Shown here in pieces: positions 8,819 to 17,906 of a stretch of DNA of 64,000 nucleotides. Below the pieces are notes generated by a model. The model made no database searches. It saw only the letters and a list, made by a program, of their open reading frames with translations, and was not told the DNA's origin. Source of the stretch: Mycobacterium asiaticum (GTDB taxonomy: Bacteria > Actinomycetota > Actinomycetes > Mycobacteriales > Mycobacteriaceae); contig NZ_LZLS01000043.1 of NCBI RefSeq assembly GCF_001673365.1, positions 1-64,000 on the forward strand, written 5' to 3'. Made by a program: the position numbers and the translations under genes. Numbering within the stretch: position 1 is the stretch's first letter; each line of letters opens with the position of its first letter.

Positions 8819-10245
8819 GGCGCCAGCTTAGGCATTTCGGTAATACCGAACTCACGGCGCAGCATCGTCCGCGCCGCGTTGTACCCGCCCATGCCGTGCA
8901 CCCCGGCGCCCGGTGGTGTGGCCGCTGAACACAAGTAGACCTTAGGAATCGGTGTGCTCCAAGGGTTTACCCGCAGCGTAGGACCGGCGATGGCGCGCAC
9001 CGTCGAGTTGCCGCCGACGCTGATGTCACCACCGACGTAGTTGGCGTTGTGGTCGGCCATCCGCGCTGCGGGAACGCTGCGGGAAGCCACCACGATGTCG
9101 CGGAACCCTGGCGCGAACCGCTCGACCACGGCGGTGACGGCCTCGGTCGCATCCACGGTGGATCCCGCCGGCACATGGGCGTACGTCCAGAACGGCCGCC
9201 GGCCATCAGCATCGATTCGACCGGGATCAGCGAGATGCGGAGAGGAGCCGAGCACCATCGGCAACTGCGCGTGGCGCCCCGTGGCGATGTCGGCTTCGGC
9301 CCGCGCCATCTCCTCGCGGGTACCGCCGAGGTGCAGGGTCGGGGCTTGGTTCACCCGGGGATCCGACCACGGAATATCGCCGCTGAGCACAAAATCCACC
9401 TTGGCCGCACCAGAACCAAAGCGGTAGTGCCGCAACGCTTTAGCGTACCGGCCGGGAATCGTGTCGCCGTACACGTTCAGCAGCGTGGTGGGCGCCGTGT
9501 CGAAAACGGCGATGCCTTCCGGTGGCTCGGTCACTTCGACGCCGGATGTCAGATCACCGCCGTGCGCACGCAGGTCGGCGATCAAGGCGTCGGAGATCGC
9601 TTGGGTGCCGCCCACCGGTATTGGCCAGCCCACCGAATGGGCAAGCGTCGACAGCATCATCCCGGCACCCGCCGACGCCAGCGACGGCAACGGCGTAATC
9701 GCATGTGCGGCAACGCCGGTGAATAATGCACGCGCGTCTTCACCCGTCAGCAAGCCCCAAGCAGGTGTGCCCTGAGCCAGCATTCGCAAGCCGAGCCGCG
9801 CTGAGGTCACCAAAGAGCTTGGCACCGAGCGCTTGTCGCCGAGAAGAAAATCCACTACCGCGTCGGAGTTCGACACCAACGGACCCAGAAAGCGCCGCCA
9901 CGCCGCACCGTCGTCCAGTTCTGAGCAGGTGCGCTCCAGATCGCGATACGCGATAGCGGCGGGCCGGCCCGGCAACGGGTTGGCATAGGAAATCTCCGGC
10001 ACCGCCAATTCGACTCCGCGCGCGGTCAGATCGAACTCGGCGAAAAACGGTGACGCGTATGCCAGCGGATGCACCGCCGAGCACACGTCGTGCAAGACTC
10101 CGGGAAATTCCAAGTCGACCGCGCTGCGGGCGCCGCCGCCGAATGTGGGCTGGGCTTCGAGGACCTGGACTTTCAATCCGGCACGGGCACAAATTACGGC
10201 CGCGGCGAGCCCGTTGGGTCCGCTGCCGATGACGGTGACATCCAT
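8815..10245 (-). CDS. FAD-dependent amine oxidase / phytoene desaturase-like oxidoreductase (Rv2997-like)
   Basis: The product has 476 residues. The N-terminal dinucleotide-binding motif GSGPNGL starts at residue 7, followed by EAQPTFGGGARS. A C-terminal GVHGMGGYNAA motif completes the FAD site typical of phytoene desaturase/CrtI-like enzymes. It matches the M. tuberculosis Rv2997 'alanine-rich dehydrogenase'. The substrate is unknown; carotenoid genes are not visible nearby, so a carotenoid role is not supported. It is translationally coupled to the downstream flavoprotein gene. Confidence 0.85.
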   Translation of the reverse strand: MDVTVIGSGPNGLAAAVICARAGLKVQVLEAQPTFGGGARSAVDLEFPGVLHDVCSAVHPLAYASPFFAEFDLTARGVELAVPEISYANPLPGRPAAIAYRDLERTCSELDDGAAWRRFLGPLVSNSDAVVDFLLGDKRSVPSSLVTSARLGLRMLAQGTPAWGLLTGEDARALFTGVAAHAITPLPSLASAGAGMMLSTLAHSVGWPIPVGGTQAISDALIADLRAHGGDLTSGVEVTEPPEGIAVFDTAPTTLLNVYGDTIPGRYAKALRHYRFGSGAAKVDFVLSGDIPWSDPRVNQAPTLHLGGTREEMARAEADIATGRHAQLPMVLGSSPHLADPGRIDADGRRPFWTYAHVPAGSTVDATEAVTAVVERFAPGFRDIVVASRSVPAARMADHNANYVGGDISVGGNSTVRAIAGPTLRVNPWSTPIPKVYLCSAATPPGAGVHGMGGYNAARTMLRREFGITEMPKLAP

Positions 10246-10293
10246 CTGTGAATTACAGCCGACGACGTCGCTAAAGGGAATCCGGGAACCATT

Positions 10294-12078
10294 TCACACC
10301 GACGTGATGCACAGCACCTCGTCGAGACTGGCGGTCCCCAGTCCGGCGGCCGCGGCCCGCCGGCCGAGTTCGGCGAGCGGATCTATATCAATGTCACGAA
10401 TACCGCCGACGCGATCCAGTCGCGCGGTATCGAACATCGCCGGGCCGTACGCCACCTGCTTGCTCAGCACGTAGCGACCCGCCGCAGGCGCTCGGCTTAC
10501 CGTGTCCTCCGCCGCGCTCGCACCGCTCAGCGTGACCGCATCGCCGAAGTTGATCGCTACCTGGAACACCCGTGGTTCGGCCTCGAGCACCGCAGTAAGG
10601 CGGCCGATGAAGCCTTCGGGTGCGTAGAACTGCCAGCCCTGTCCGAGGTGCAGCCAGAACCGTCCGTGGATCACAGCACGCAGGTATGCGAGGCGGGCGG
10701 CTGGCCCGTTGCCGGGGGCGGCTTCGGTGAACTCGAGAAACCCATAGCGCTCGAGGAGGTCGGCCCGATCTGCGGCTGACAGGCCGGCATCGACCACCAA
10801 GAAGCGTCCGACCCGCGACACGTCGGTGCAGCAGTTCAGCAATGAGTTCAGGGTCAGATCGGTGCCCGCGCGATCCGGGCCGGCGACCAGGCTGACGGTG
10901 ACCTCGGCGTCGCGCGGACCGGCAAAGAGGCGTTGCGCCAAGGCCTCCGGGTAACGGGATGCCGCGTCGATCATTGGCGGCGCGCACACGTCGAGGTTGG
11001 CCGCCATCCGTTTGCGGTCATCGTCGGGGATGTCAGGCCGGGCCAGCACCCGCCGCCAGAGCGCGAACGCCTCGGCCTTCTCATTGATCCACGACGCGCA
11101 CACCGCCTGCTCGTCGAGCGCGCGCCAGTTGTAGACGTCGGCGCCGACGAAGACGATGTCTTCATCGGGGTAGGGGATCTCGGCAGCGCGCTTGGCAAAC
11201 ATGTAGCCGGGTTGATAGCGCTGCTGCTCGCGATACCAGCGCGCGATGGCATACAGGGGCTCGGCCCGGCTCGGCCGGTTTTCCCAAGCCATCAGGTAAC
11301 TGTGCTGCACCTGCGCCCACGGCTCGCCGAGTTCGGCCATCGACGCCGCGACCCGCAACAGCGAGTAGAAAACCTCTTCATCCCAACCCCCCATCTCGGC
11401 GCGGCGCTCATACCACTTTCGCGCATTGGCGTAATCGCTCATGCAGAAGTAGCTCTGGGCCAGGTAGAAGACGGACCGAGAATCGCTGGGATTGCGTTCG
11501 ACCTCGGCCAGTAGCAGATCGCGGTCGCTGGCGTGCTTACGTTCCGGGTCGCTGTTGCGTGCGCCGAGTCGACGAGATTCGACGTGGTAGTCGCCGTCCA
11601 ATCGGTCGTGACGGAAGCTCACGTGGTCCGTCACGTATTCATGTACAACGCCTTCGAAACGGACCGGCAACCCGTCACGGAATAGATGTGGTCGCCAAAA
11701 GGTGTTGGTGTCCGAGTCTCGGCACCGCAGCCAGGTGATGTCGGCGCCGAGTCCGCTGAAATCGATTGTGCCGGTGATGATGTCGTCAGCATCTATAACC
11801 CAGACGTAGTCGGCCCGCCCCTGCGCCAGGGTCAGCGCCTCGGTTCGGTTGTGGCCGAAATTGCGCCAAGGACGTTCGAATAACTCGCCGGGTATACCGA
11901 GTTGGGCCATCCGGTTCCGGATGATGTCCTGGGTACCGTCGGTGGATCCGGTATCCACGATCACCCAAGAGCTGATGTGCGGGGCTACCACGTCAAGCAC
12001 TTCGTGGACGATATGAGCCTCGTTGCGCACGATCATGTTGAGGCAGATCGCGGGGCGGGCGGTCACGGCGTCTGGCAC
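10294..12078 (-). CDS. Two-module glycosyltransferase family 2 / TPR protein (second of a tandem pair)
   Basis: The 594-residue product starts with a GT2-type domain: NMIVRNEA at 14-21, VDTGSTDGTQ at 41-50 and the metal-binding DADD at 96-99. A helical TPR-like middle follows (about 185-310, with SVFYLAQSYF and ARKWYERR). From about residue 395 a second nucleotide-sugar-transferase-like module appears (VSLVAGPDRAGTDLTLNSLL, FLVVDAGLS, FWLHLGQGWQFY). It is closely similar over its whole length to the neighbour at 12088-13917, so the pair arose by tandem duplication. Acceptor and sugar are unknown. There is no signal peptide, which suggests a cytoplasmic enzyme. Start is GTG 12078. Confidence 0.85.
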   Translation of the reverse strand: MPDAVTARPAICLNMIVRNEAHIVHEVLDVVAPHISSWVIVDTGSTDGTQDIIRNRMAQLGIPGELFERPWRNFGHNRTEALTLAQGRADYVWVIDADDIITGTIDFSGLGADITWLRCRDSDTNTFWRPHLFRDGLPVRFEGVVHEYVTDHVSFRHDRLDGDYHVESRRLGARNSDPERKHASDRDLLLAEVERNPSDSRSVFYLAQSYFCMSDYANARKWYERRAEMGGWDEEVFYSLLRVAASMAELGEPWAQVQHSYLMAWENRPSRAEPLYAIARWYREQQRYQPGYMFAKRAAEIPYPDEDIVFVGADVYNWRALDEQAVCASWINEKAEAFALWRRVLARPDIPDDDRKRMAANLDVCAPPMIDAASRYPEALAQRLFAGPRDAEVTVSLVAGPDRAGTDLTLNSLLNCCTDVSRVGRFLVVDAGLSAADRADLLERYGFLEFTEAAPGNGPAARLAYLRAVIHGRFWLHLGQGWQFYAPEGFIGRLTAVLEAEPRVFQVAINFGDAVTLSGASAAEDTVSRAPAAGRYVLSKQVAYGPAMFDTARLDRVGGIRDIDIDPLAELGRRAAAAGLGTASLDEVLCITSV

Positions 12079-12084
12079 GGCGAG

Positions 12085-12090
12085 ATCCTA
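12085..12090 (-). promoter_or_regulatory. Possible -10 element for the second glycosyltransferase gene
   Basis: On the minus strand TAGGAT lies 6 nt before the GTG at 12078. Its first three bases are the TAG stop codon of the upstream paralogue. If used, it would give the second gene its own leaderless transcript. Confidence 0.4.
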
Positions 12091-13917
12091 GTTCTGCGTT
12101 GGTGTGTCGCGGCTCAGTCTTGGGTCGACAGGCTCGCCTGGGGCACCGTGTCTGATACACAACACTTCGTCAAGGCTGGCGGTCGCGAGCCCGGCGACGG
12201 CGGCCCGCCGCCCCAGTTCAGCGAGCGGATCGGGGTCATCGGCACGGATACCGCCGACGCGATCGAGTCGGGCGGTGTCGAACATTGCCGGACCGTATGC
12301 CACTTGCTCGGCCAGCACATAGCGTCCGGCGCCGGGTGCGCGAAACACCACCTCGTCGGTCGCGCTTGCACCGATCAACTGGTGCGCATCGGTGAAGTTG
12401 ACCGCAACCTGATATGCGTGTTCTTCGGCCTCCAACACGCTTGTCAGTCGGGTGATCAAGTTCTCGCGGGCATAGAACTGCCAACCTTGTCCTAGGTGCA
12501 GCCAGAACCGTCCGTAGATCCGATCTCGGATCTGGGACAGCAGGGCTCCGGCAGACTGTCCGGCACTGATCGGACAGAACTCCAGAAACGGATACCGTTC
12601 GAGCAGTGTCGCGCGAGCGGCCGCAGGCAGGCCGGCGTCGACCACGAGAAAGCGACCGATCCGCCGTACGTCCGTGCAGCAGTTGATGAGTGAGTTCAGC
12701 GTCACCTCGATGCCGTCGCGATCCGCCCCGGCCACCAGGCTGACCACCACGTCGGCGTCGCGGCGATGGCCGATCAGGCGCTGCGCCAGCTCACCCGGGT
12801 AAGAGGCGGCCGCTTCGAATATCCTCGGCGCACTGTTGTCGCAGTTGGCGGTAATTCGTTGCCGATCTCCGTCAGGTATGCCGGGCCGGGCCAGGATTCG
12901 CCGCCAGAGCGCGACCGCTTCGGCGTGCTCGCCGATCCATGATGCGCAGACGGCAGCCTCGTCGAGCGCGCCCCAGGTATAGGTATCCGCACTGACGAGC
13001 AACGTGTCCTCAGTGGGAAACGGAATTTCGGCAGCGTGCTTGGCGAACAGATAGCCGAGCTGGTAGCGCTCGTCTAGACGGTAGCGAAAAGCAATGGCGT
13101 ACAACGGTTCCGCGCGGGTCGGCCGGAACTCCCAGGCCCTCAAATAGGCGTCCTGCACCTCCAGCCAGTGCGCACCCATCGACCACATCGACTCCGCAAC
13201 GCGGTACATCGATTGGTAGACCTCTTCGGCCCACCCGCCCATGTCGACCCGACGCTGATACCACTTGCGGGCGTTCTCGAAATCGCCCAAGTCAAAGTAA
13301 CTTTGTGCCAGGTAGAAGACCGACCGCGCATCCTCAGGATTGCGTTCGATCTCGGCCAGCAGCAGGTCGCGGTCGCTCTCGAATTTCTGGTGCGGATTCC
13401 GGTTGCGCGATCCGAGGCGGCGCGAATCGATGTAGTAGTCACCGTCGAGTCGGTCGTGACTGAAATCCGAGTCGACCATGACGTATTCATGGACGACGCC
13501 TTCGTAGCGGACCGGCAGCCCGTCGCGAAAAAGGTTCGGCCGCCAGATGACATCGGAAGTTTCGCCAAAACGGAGCTGGTAGAGATCTTTGCCCAACTGA
13601 CCGAAATCGAGGGTGCCTGCAACCTTGTCGTCAGCGTCAAGGACCCAGATGTAGTCGCCGTGGCCCTGCGCGAGGGTCAACGCCTCGGATCGGTTGTGCC
13701 CGAAATCGCGCCACGGCCGCTCATGGAGCTCTCCGGGAATGCCAAGACGGGTCATGTGATCGCGGATGATGTCCTGGGTCCCGTCGTCGGAGCCGGTGTC
13801 CACGATCACCCACGCACTGATGTATCGCGCGATGTCGTCGAGGGTGGCCTGGATGATCGCCGCTTCGTTGCGGACGATCATGTTCACGCAGATCCGTGGG
13901 CGTACGGGGGAGGACAC
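12088..13917 (-). CDS. Two-module glycosyltransferase family 2 / TPR protein (first of a tandem pair)
   Basis: This 609-residue paralogue has the same order of parts: GT2 domain with NMIVRNEA (12-19), VDTGSDDGTQ and DADD at 94-97; TPR-like repeats in the middle; and a second GT-like module beginning VSLVAGADRDGIEVTLNSL. The C-terminal block (GRFWLHLGQGWQFYA through AYGPAMFDTARLDRVGGI) is almost identical in the two proteins, so it is under constraint. The gap to the second gene is only 9 nt. The genes lie between the Rv2997-like gene and serA, where I do not recall them in M. tuberculosis, so they are accessory. Function is unknown. Confidence 0.85.
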   Translation of the reverse strand: MSSPVRPRICVNMIVRNEAAIIQATLDDIARYISAWVIVDTGSDDGTQDIIRDHMTRLGIPGELHERPWRDFGHNRSEALTLAQGHGDYIWVLDADDKVAGTLDFGQLGKDLYQLRFGETSDVIWRPNLFRDGLPVRYEGVVHEYVMVDSDFSHDRLDGDYYIDSRRLGSRNRNPHQKFESDRDLLLAEIERNPEDARSVFYLAQSYFDLGDFENARKWYQRRVDMGGWAEEVYQSMYRVAESMWSMGAHWLEVQDAYLRAWEFRPTRAEPLYAIAFRYRLDERYQLGYLFAKHAAEIPFPTEDTLLVSADTYTWGALDEAAVCASWIGEHAEAVALWRRILARPGIPDGDRQRITANCDNSAPRIFEAAASYPGELAQRLIGHRRDADVVVSLVAGADRDGIEVTLNSLINCCTDVRRIGRFLVVDAGLPAAARATLLERYPFLEFCPISAGQSAGALLSQIRDRIYGRFWLHLGQGWQFYARENLITRLTSVLEAEEHAYQVAVNFTDAHQLIGASATDEVVFRAPGAGRYVLAEQVAYGPAMFDTARLDRVGGIRADDPDPLAELGRRAAVAGLATASLDEVLCIRHGAPGEPVDPRLSRDTPTQN

Positions 13918-13923
13918 GGCCGG

Positions 13924-13929
13924 ATCGTA
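13924..13929 (-). promoter_or_regulatory. Predicted -10 element for the first glycosyltransferase gene
   Basis: On the minus strand TACGAT ends 6 nt before the GTG at 13917, the spacing expected for a leaderless mRNA. Confidence 0.5.
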
Positions 13930-13980
13930 CTCAGCGGCGCCGGTTGAGGTTAAGGGTTTGCCTACTGATGTGGTCGCGCG

Positions 13981-14079
13981 GCGACCCGTTGCGCCCGACT
14001 CCGTCGCGCTTACGGTCGCCGCTGGTCTCGATGGCGGCGACCCGTTGCGCCCGACTCCGTCGCGCTTACGGTCGCCGCT
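13981..14079. repeat. Perfect 43-bp direct repeat upstream of serA
   Basis: The 43-bp sequence at 13981-14023 recurs without a mismatch at 14037-14079, giving a 56-bp period. The second copy runs into the TAGGCT hexamer before serA. It could be a recent slippage duplication of promoter-proximal sequence. Confidence 0.95.
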
Positions 14080-14084
14080 AGGCT
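14079..14084 (+). promoter_or_regulatory. Predicted -10 element for leaderless serA transcript
   Basis: TAGGCT ends 6 nt before the GTG at 14091. No Shine-Dalgarno sequence is present, consistent with leaderless translation. Confidence 0.55.
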
Positions 14085-14090
14085 GTCCGG

Positions 14091-15674
14091 GTGAACTTGC
14101 CTGTTGTTTTGATCGCCGACAAACTCGCCCAATCGACCGTCGCTGCCCTGGGGGACCAGGTTGAGGTGCGCTGGGTAGACGGGCCCGACCGCGAGAAGCT
14201 GCTGGCCGCGGTACCTGAGGCGGACGCTCTGCTGGTGCGATCGGCTACCACCGTGGACGCCGAGGTGCTGGCTGCGGCCAACAAGCTGAAGATCGTGGCT
14301 CGCGCCGGCGTGGGACTGGACAACGTCGACGTGGACGCCGCTACCGCCCGCGGAGTCCTGGTCGTCAACGCTCCGACGTCGAACATCCACAGCGCCGCCG
14401 AGCATGCCATCGCCTTGCTGCTGGCCGCCTCCCGCCAGATCGCCGCCGCCGACGCCACGTTGCGCGAGCACACGTGGAAGCGGTCGTCGTTCTCCGGAAC
14501 CGAGATCTTCGGCAAGACGGTCGGCGTGGTGGGTCTGGGCCGCATCGGTCAACTCGTCGCCCAGCGGATCGCCGCGTTCGGCGCCCACATCGTCGCCTAT
14601 GACCCGTACGTGTCGTCGGCCCGCGCCGCCCAATTGGGCATCGAACTGCTGTCCCTGGACGACCTGTTGGCCCGCGCCGACTTCATCTCCGTGCACCTGC
14701 CAAAGACGCCCGAGACCGCGGGCTTGATCGACAAGGACGCGCTGGCCAAGACAAAGCCGGGCGTCATCATCGTCAACGCGGCGCGCGGCGGCTTGATTGA
14801 CGAGCCGGCACTGGCCGACGCAATAACCTCCGGTCACGTACGGGCCGCCGGTCTTGACGTGTTCTCCACGGAACCTTGCACCGACAGCCCGCTGTTCGAA
14901 CTGCCCCAGGTCGTCGTGACTCCGCACCTGGGTGCATCCACTGTCGAGGCTCAGGACCGAGCGGGCACCGATGTTGCCGAGAGCGTGCGCCTGGCCCTGG
15001 CGGGGGAGTTCGTGCCCGACGCGGTCAACATTGGCGGCGGCGTGGTCAACGAGGAAGTGGCGCCGTGGCTGGATCTGGTGCGCAAGCTCGGCCTGCTGGC
15101 GGCCGCCCTGTCCGATGAGCTGCCGGTGTCGTTGTCGGTCCAGGTTCGCGGTGAGCTGGCCGCCGAAGACGTTGAGGTGCTCAAGCTGTCGGCCCTGCGG
15201 GGTCTGTTCTCCGGGGTCATCGAAGACGCGGTGACCTTCGTCAATGCTCCGGCGCTCGCCGCCGATCGCGGCGTCACGGCCGAGATCAGCAAGGCCACCG
15301 AAAGCCCCAACCACCGCAGCGTTGTCGACGTGCGGGCGGTCGCCGCAGACGGTTCCGTCGTCAACGTCGCGGGCACGCTCTCCGGTCCGCAGCTGATCGA
15401 GAAAATCGTGCAGATCAACGGCCGCAACTTCGACCTGCGCGCCCAGGGCACCAACCTGATCGTTAACTACGCCGACCAGCCGGGTGCGCTGGGCAAGATC
15501 GGCACGTTGCTGGGCGCCGCCGGCGTGAACATCCAGGCCGCGCAGCTCTCTGAGGACGCCGAGGGGCCGAGCGCGACGATCCTGCTCCGGCTGGACCAGG
15601 ACGTGCCTGCCGACGTGCGTTCGGAGATCGCGACGGCAGTCAGCGCCAGCAAGCTCGAAGTGGTTGATCTGTGA
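14091..15674 (+). CDS. serA: D-3-phosphoglycerate dehydrogenase
   Basis: The enzyme oxidises 3-phosphoglycerate to phosphohydroxypyruvate, the first step of serine synthesis. The 527 residues show the substrate and nucleotide-binding domains ([12 protein letters not shown]; catalytic region ARGGLIDE and HLGAST), the intervening domain of the long mycobacterial type, and a C-terminal ACT domain from about 455 ([18 protein letters not shown]) that mediates serine inhibition. It is nearly identical in length to M. tuberculosis SerA1. The stop overlaps the leuB start (GTGA). Confidence 0.97.
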   Translation: MNLPVVLIADKLAQSTVAALGDQVEVRWVDGPDREKLLAAVPEADALLVRSATTVDAEVLAAANKLKIVARAGVGLDNVDVDAATARGVLVVNAPTSNIHSAAEHAIALLLAASRQIAAADATLREHTWKRSSFSGTEIFGKTVGVVGLGRIGQLVAQRIAAFGAHIVAYDPYVSSARAAQLGIELLSLDDLLARADFISVHLPKTPETAGLIDKDALAKTKPGVIIVNAARGGLIDEPALADAITSGHVRAAGLDVFSTEPCTDSPLFELPQVVVTPHLGASTVEAQDRAGTDVAESVRLALAGEFVPDAVNIGGGVVNEEVAPWLDLVRKLGLLAAALSDELPVSLSVQVRGELAAEDVEVLKLSALRGLFSGVIEDAVTFVNAPALAADRGVTAEISKATESPNHRSVVDVRAVAADGSVVNVAGTLSGPQLIEKIVQINGRNFDLRAQGTNLIVNYADQPGALGKIGTLLGAAGVNIQAAQLSEDAEGPSATILLRLDQDVPADVRSEIATAVSASKLEVVDL

Positions 15675-16681
15675 AGCTTGCGGTGATCGCCGGCGACGGC
15701 ATCGGTCCTGAGGTGATCGCCGAGGCGACCAAGGTGCTCGACGCCGTTTTGCCGGGAGTCGAGAAAACCACGTATGACCTGGGTGCCCGCCGATTCCACG
15801 CGACGGGGGAGGTGCTGCCGGACTCGGTGGTCCCGGAGTTGCGCGAGCACGACGCGATCTTGCTCGGGGCGATCGGCGACCCCTCGGTCCCCAGCGGCGT
15901 GCTGGAGCGCGGACTACTGCTGCGCATGCGCTTCGAGCTCGACCACCACATCAATCTGCGACCGTCTCGGCTGTACCCGGGGGTCAGCAGTCCACTGGCC
16001 GGGGACCCCGCGATCGACTTCGTCGTAGTGCGCGAAGGCACTGAGGGCCCCTACACCGGTAACGGCGGCGCCCTTCGCGTCGGCACCCCGCATGAGGTGG
16101 CCACCGAGGTGAGCGTTAACACTGCGTTCGGAGTGCGACGGGTGGTTTCCGACGCGTTCGAACGCGCCCGCAAGCGTCGCAAGCACCTGACGCTGGTGCA
16201 CAAGAACAATGTGCTGACCTTCGCCGGGTCGTTGTGGTGGCGCACCGTGCAAGAGATCGGTGAAAAGTACCCCGACGTGGAAGTGGCCTATCTGCACGTC
16301 GACGCCGCCACCATCTACCTGGTCACCGACCCTGGGCGGTTCGACGTGATCGTCACCGACAATCTGTTCGGCGACATCATTACCGATTTGGCCGCGGCCG
16401 TCTCCGGTGGGATCGGTCTGGCCGCCAGCGGAAACATTGACGCCACCCGGACCAATCCGTCGATGTTCGAACCGGTCCACGGCAGCGCACCCGATATCGC
16501 GGGCCAGGGCATCGCCGATCCGACGGCGGCCATCATGTCGGTGGCGTTGCTGCTTGCCCACCTTGGCGAGGACGACTCGGCCGCCCGCGTGGACCGGGCG
16601 GTCGAGGCCCATTTGGCAACTCGCGGGAACGAACGGCTTGCCACCACCGATGTCGGCGAACGGATTGCCGCCGCGCTCTGA
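15671..16681 (+). CDS. leuB: 3-isopropylmalate dehydrogenase
   Basis: The enzyme makes the leucine precursor 2-oxoisocaproate by oxidative decarboxylation with NAD. The 336-residue protein shows GDGIGPEV at the N-terminus, the substrate arginines in [19 protein letters not shown], and the metal-binding [14 protein letters not shown]. The GTG start overlaps the serA stop by 4 nt, so serA and leuB are translationally coupled although in different pathways. The 3' 149 bp are also spanned in antisense by the open frame of the convergent MFS gene. Confidence 0.97.
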   Translation: MKLAVIAGDGIGPEVIAEATKVLDAVLPGVEKTTYDLGARRFHATGEVLPDSVVPELREHDAILLGAIGDPSVPSGVLERGLLLRMRFELDHHINLRPSRLYPGVSSPLAGDPAIDFVVVREGTEGPYTGNGGALRVGTPHEVATEVSVNTAFGVRRVVSDAFERARKRRKHLTLVHKNNVLTFAGSLWWRTVQEIGEKYPDVEVAYLHVDAATIYLVTDPGRFDVIVTDNLFGDIITDLAAAVSGGIGLAASGNIDATRTNPSMFEPVHGSAPDIAGQGIADPTAAIMSVALLLAHLGEDDSAARVDRAVEAHLATRGNERLATTDVGERIAAAL

Positions 16682-17870
16682 TCTCCAAACCCGGCGGAAG
16701 CACCCGCGTCGGCACCAGCGGCACCGCGACCAACGGGAAAAGGCCGCACAACCCCCAGGCCAGCGGATAGGCGGCCGCGGTGATCAACGCACCGAACATC
16801 GGTGCTCCCGCCGCCGCCATTAGGCGTTGCGTGGTGTTCTGAATACCCAACGCGCGTCCGCTCCAGTACGGACCGGCGAATTCAGTGATGGCCGTGGCCT
16901 CTAACCCGTTGTCCAGCAACGCGATTACCGCGATCGTCATCATCAGCAAGACGTCGTAAGGCGAGCCAAAATTGTCGCTGAGGGCGAGCAGGAACATCGT
17001 CGTGGCGGAGGCGGCGGCGATGATGCGCACCGGTCGCATCCGTGAGCCCACTCGGTCGGACCAGCGGCCCACCAGGACGCGACCGCCGGCACCGATGAGC
17101 TGGGAAATGGTCACCAAACCGCCGGCCGCGGCCGCCGGCCAGCCATGGTGATTAATCAGCCAGACCAGCATGAATGTGACGGTCACCGTCTGAGGCATCA
17201 TCAGCAACCCCGACGCGGCGTGTATTCGCCACAAAACCGACGACCCGCGATACGGACTGGCGAGTTCTTCGACACTGGCGACTGCGCGCGCCTTGCGCGG
17301 TGGATCGACCGCCCCGACCAGGCTGATCAGCGCCGAGACACCGCACACAACTGCGGGGAACAGCATCGCGGTGTGTGCGCCTCGCTCGGCCAGCTCGGGA
17401 ATTACCAACGCGCCCAATGCGATTCCGATCGGTTGCGCAGTCTGGCGGATTCCCATCGCCAGGCCGCGCTGCTCCGGCGGGAACCAGCCAGACACCAACC
17501 GGCCACCGGCGCTGTTACAGCTTGCCGCCGCCATGCCGCCGAGAAACAAGAACACACCCATCGCCAGCAGCGAATGCACGGATGCCGCCGCATAGGCCGC
17601 GGCCGCCGTGAGCACCGAGCCCAGGGTCAATACGATGCGCTCGCCCAGATGGTCCAAGACGTAACCCCAGCCGACCAAGGTGACGACCATGCCCCAGCTG
17701 GGCATCGACGCCAACAGACTGGCCTGGGTAAGCGGCGTTCCGCGTGCGTTTTCCAGTCGTGGGATCAGGAAGGCGACGCCGTTGATGAACAAGAACGAGC
17801 TTGCCGTGACGAACAGCGAGACGAAGACGATCGACCAGCGTGCGACCGCGGTGGTCGGCTCCCTGGGCAT
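16533..17870 (-). CDS. MFS transporter (Rv2994-like)
   Basis: The product (445 residues) is a 12-helix major facilitator. The loop [13 protein letters not shown] after helix 2 and [13 protein letters not shown] in the second half are the MFS A-like motifs; [12 protein letters not shown] lies in the fifth helix region. The last about 45 residues are Arg/Pro-rich, beyond the C-terminus of the paralogue next door, and antisense to the leuB 3' end (16533-16681). The substrate is unknown. The gene follows its paralogue by 36 nt. Confidence 0.82.
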   Translation of the reverse strand: MPREPTTAVARWSIVFVSLFVTASSFLFINGVAFLIPRLENARGTPLTQASLLASMPSWGMVVTLVGWGYVLDHLGERIVLTLGSVLTAAAAYAAASVHSLLAMGVFLFLGGMAAASCNSAGGRLVSGWFPPEQRGLAMGIRQTAQPIGIALGALVIPELAERGAHTAMLFPAVVCGVSALISLVGAVDPPRKARAVASVEELASPYRGSSVLWRIHAASGLLMMPQTVTVTFMLVWLINHHGWPAAAAGGLVTISQLIGAGGRVLVGRWSDRVGSRMRPVRIIAAASATTMFLLALSDNFGSPYDVLLMMTIAVIALLDNGLEATAITEFAGPYWSGRALGIQNTTQRLMAAAGAPMFGALITAAAYPLAWGLCGLFPLVAVPLVPTRVLPPGLEIRARRQSVRRHRWWQAVRSRELPNGPRPPGPRGRPSRPRQGGQAATPPT

Positions 17871-17906
17871 TCACTCATGCTCGCACAGGTACGCGAGGTT
17901 GCCCGC

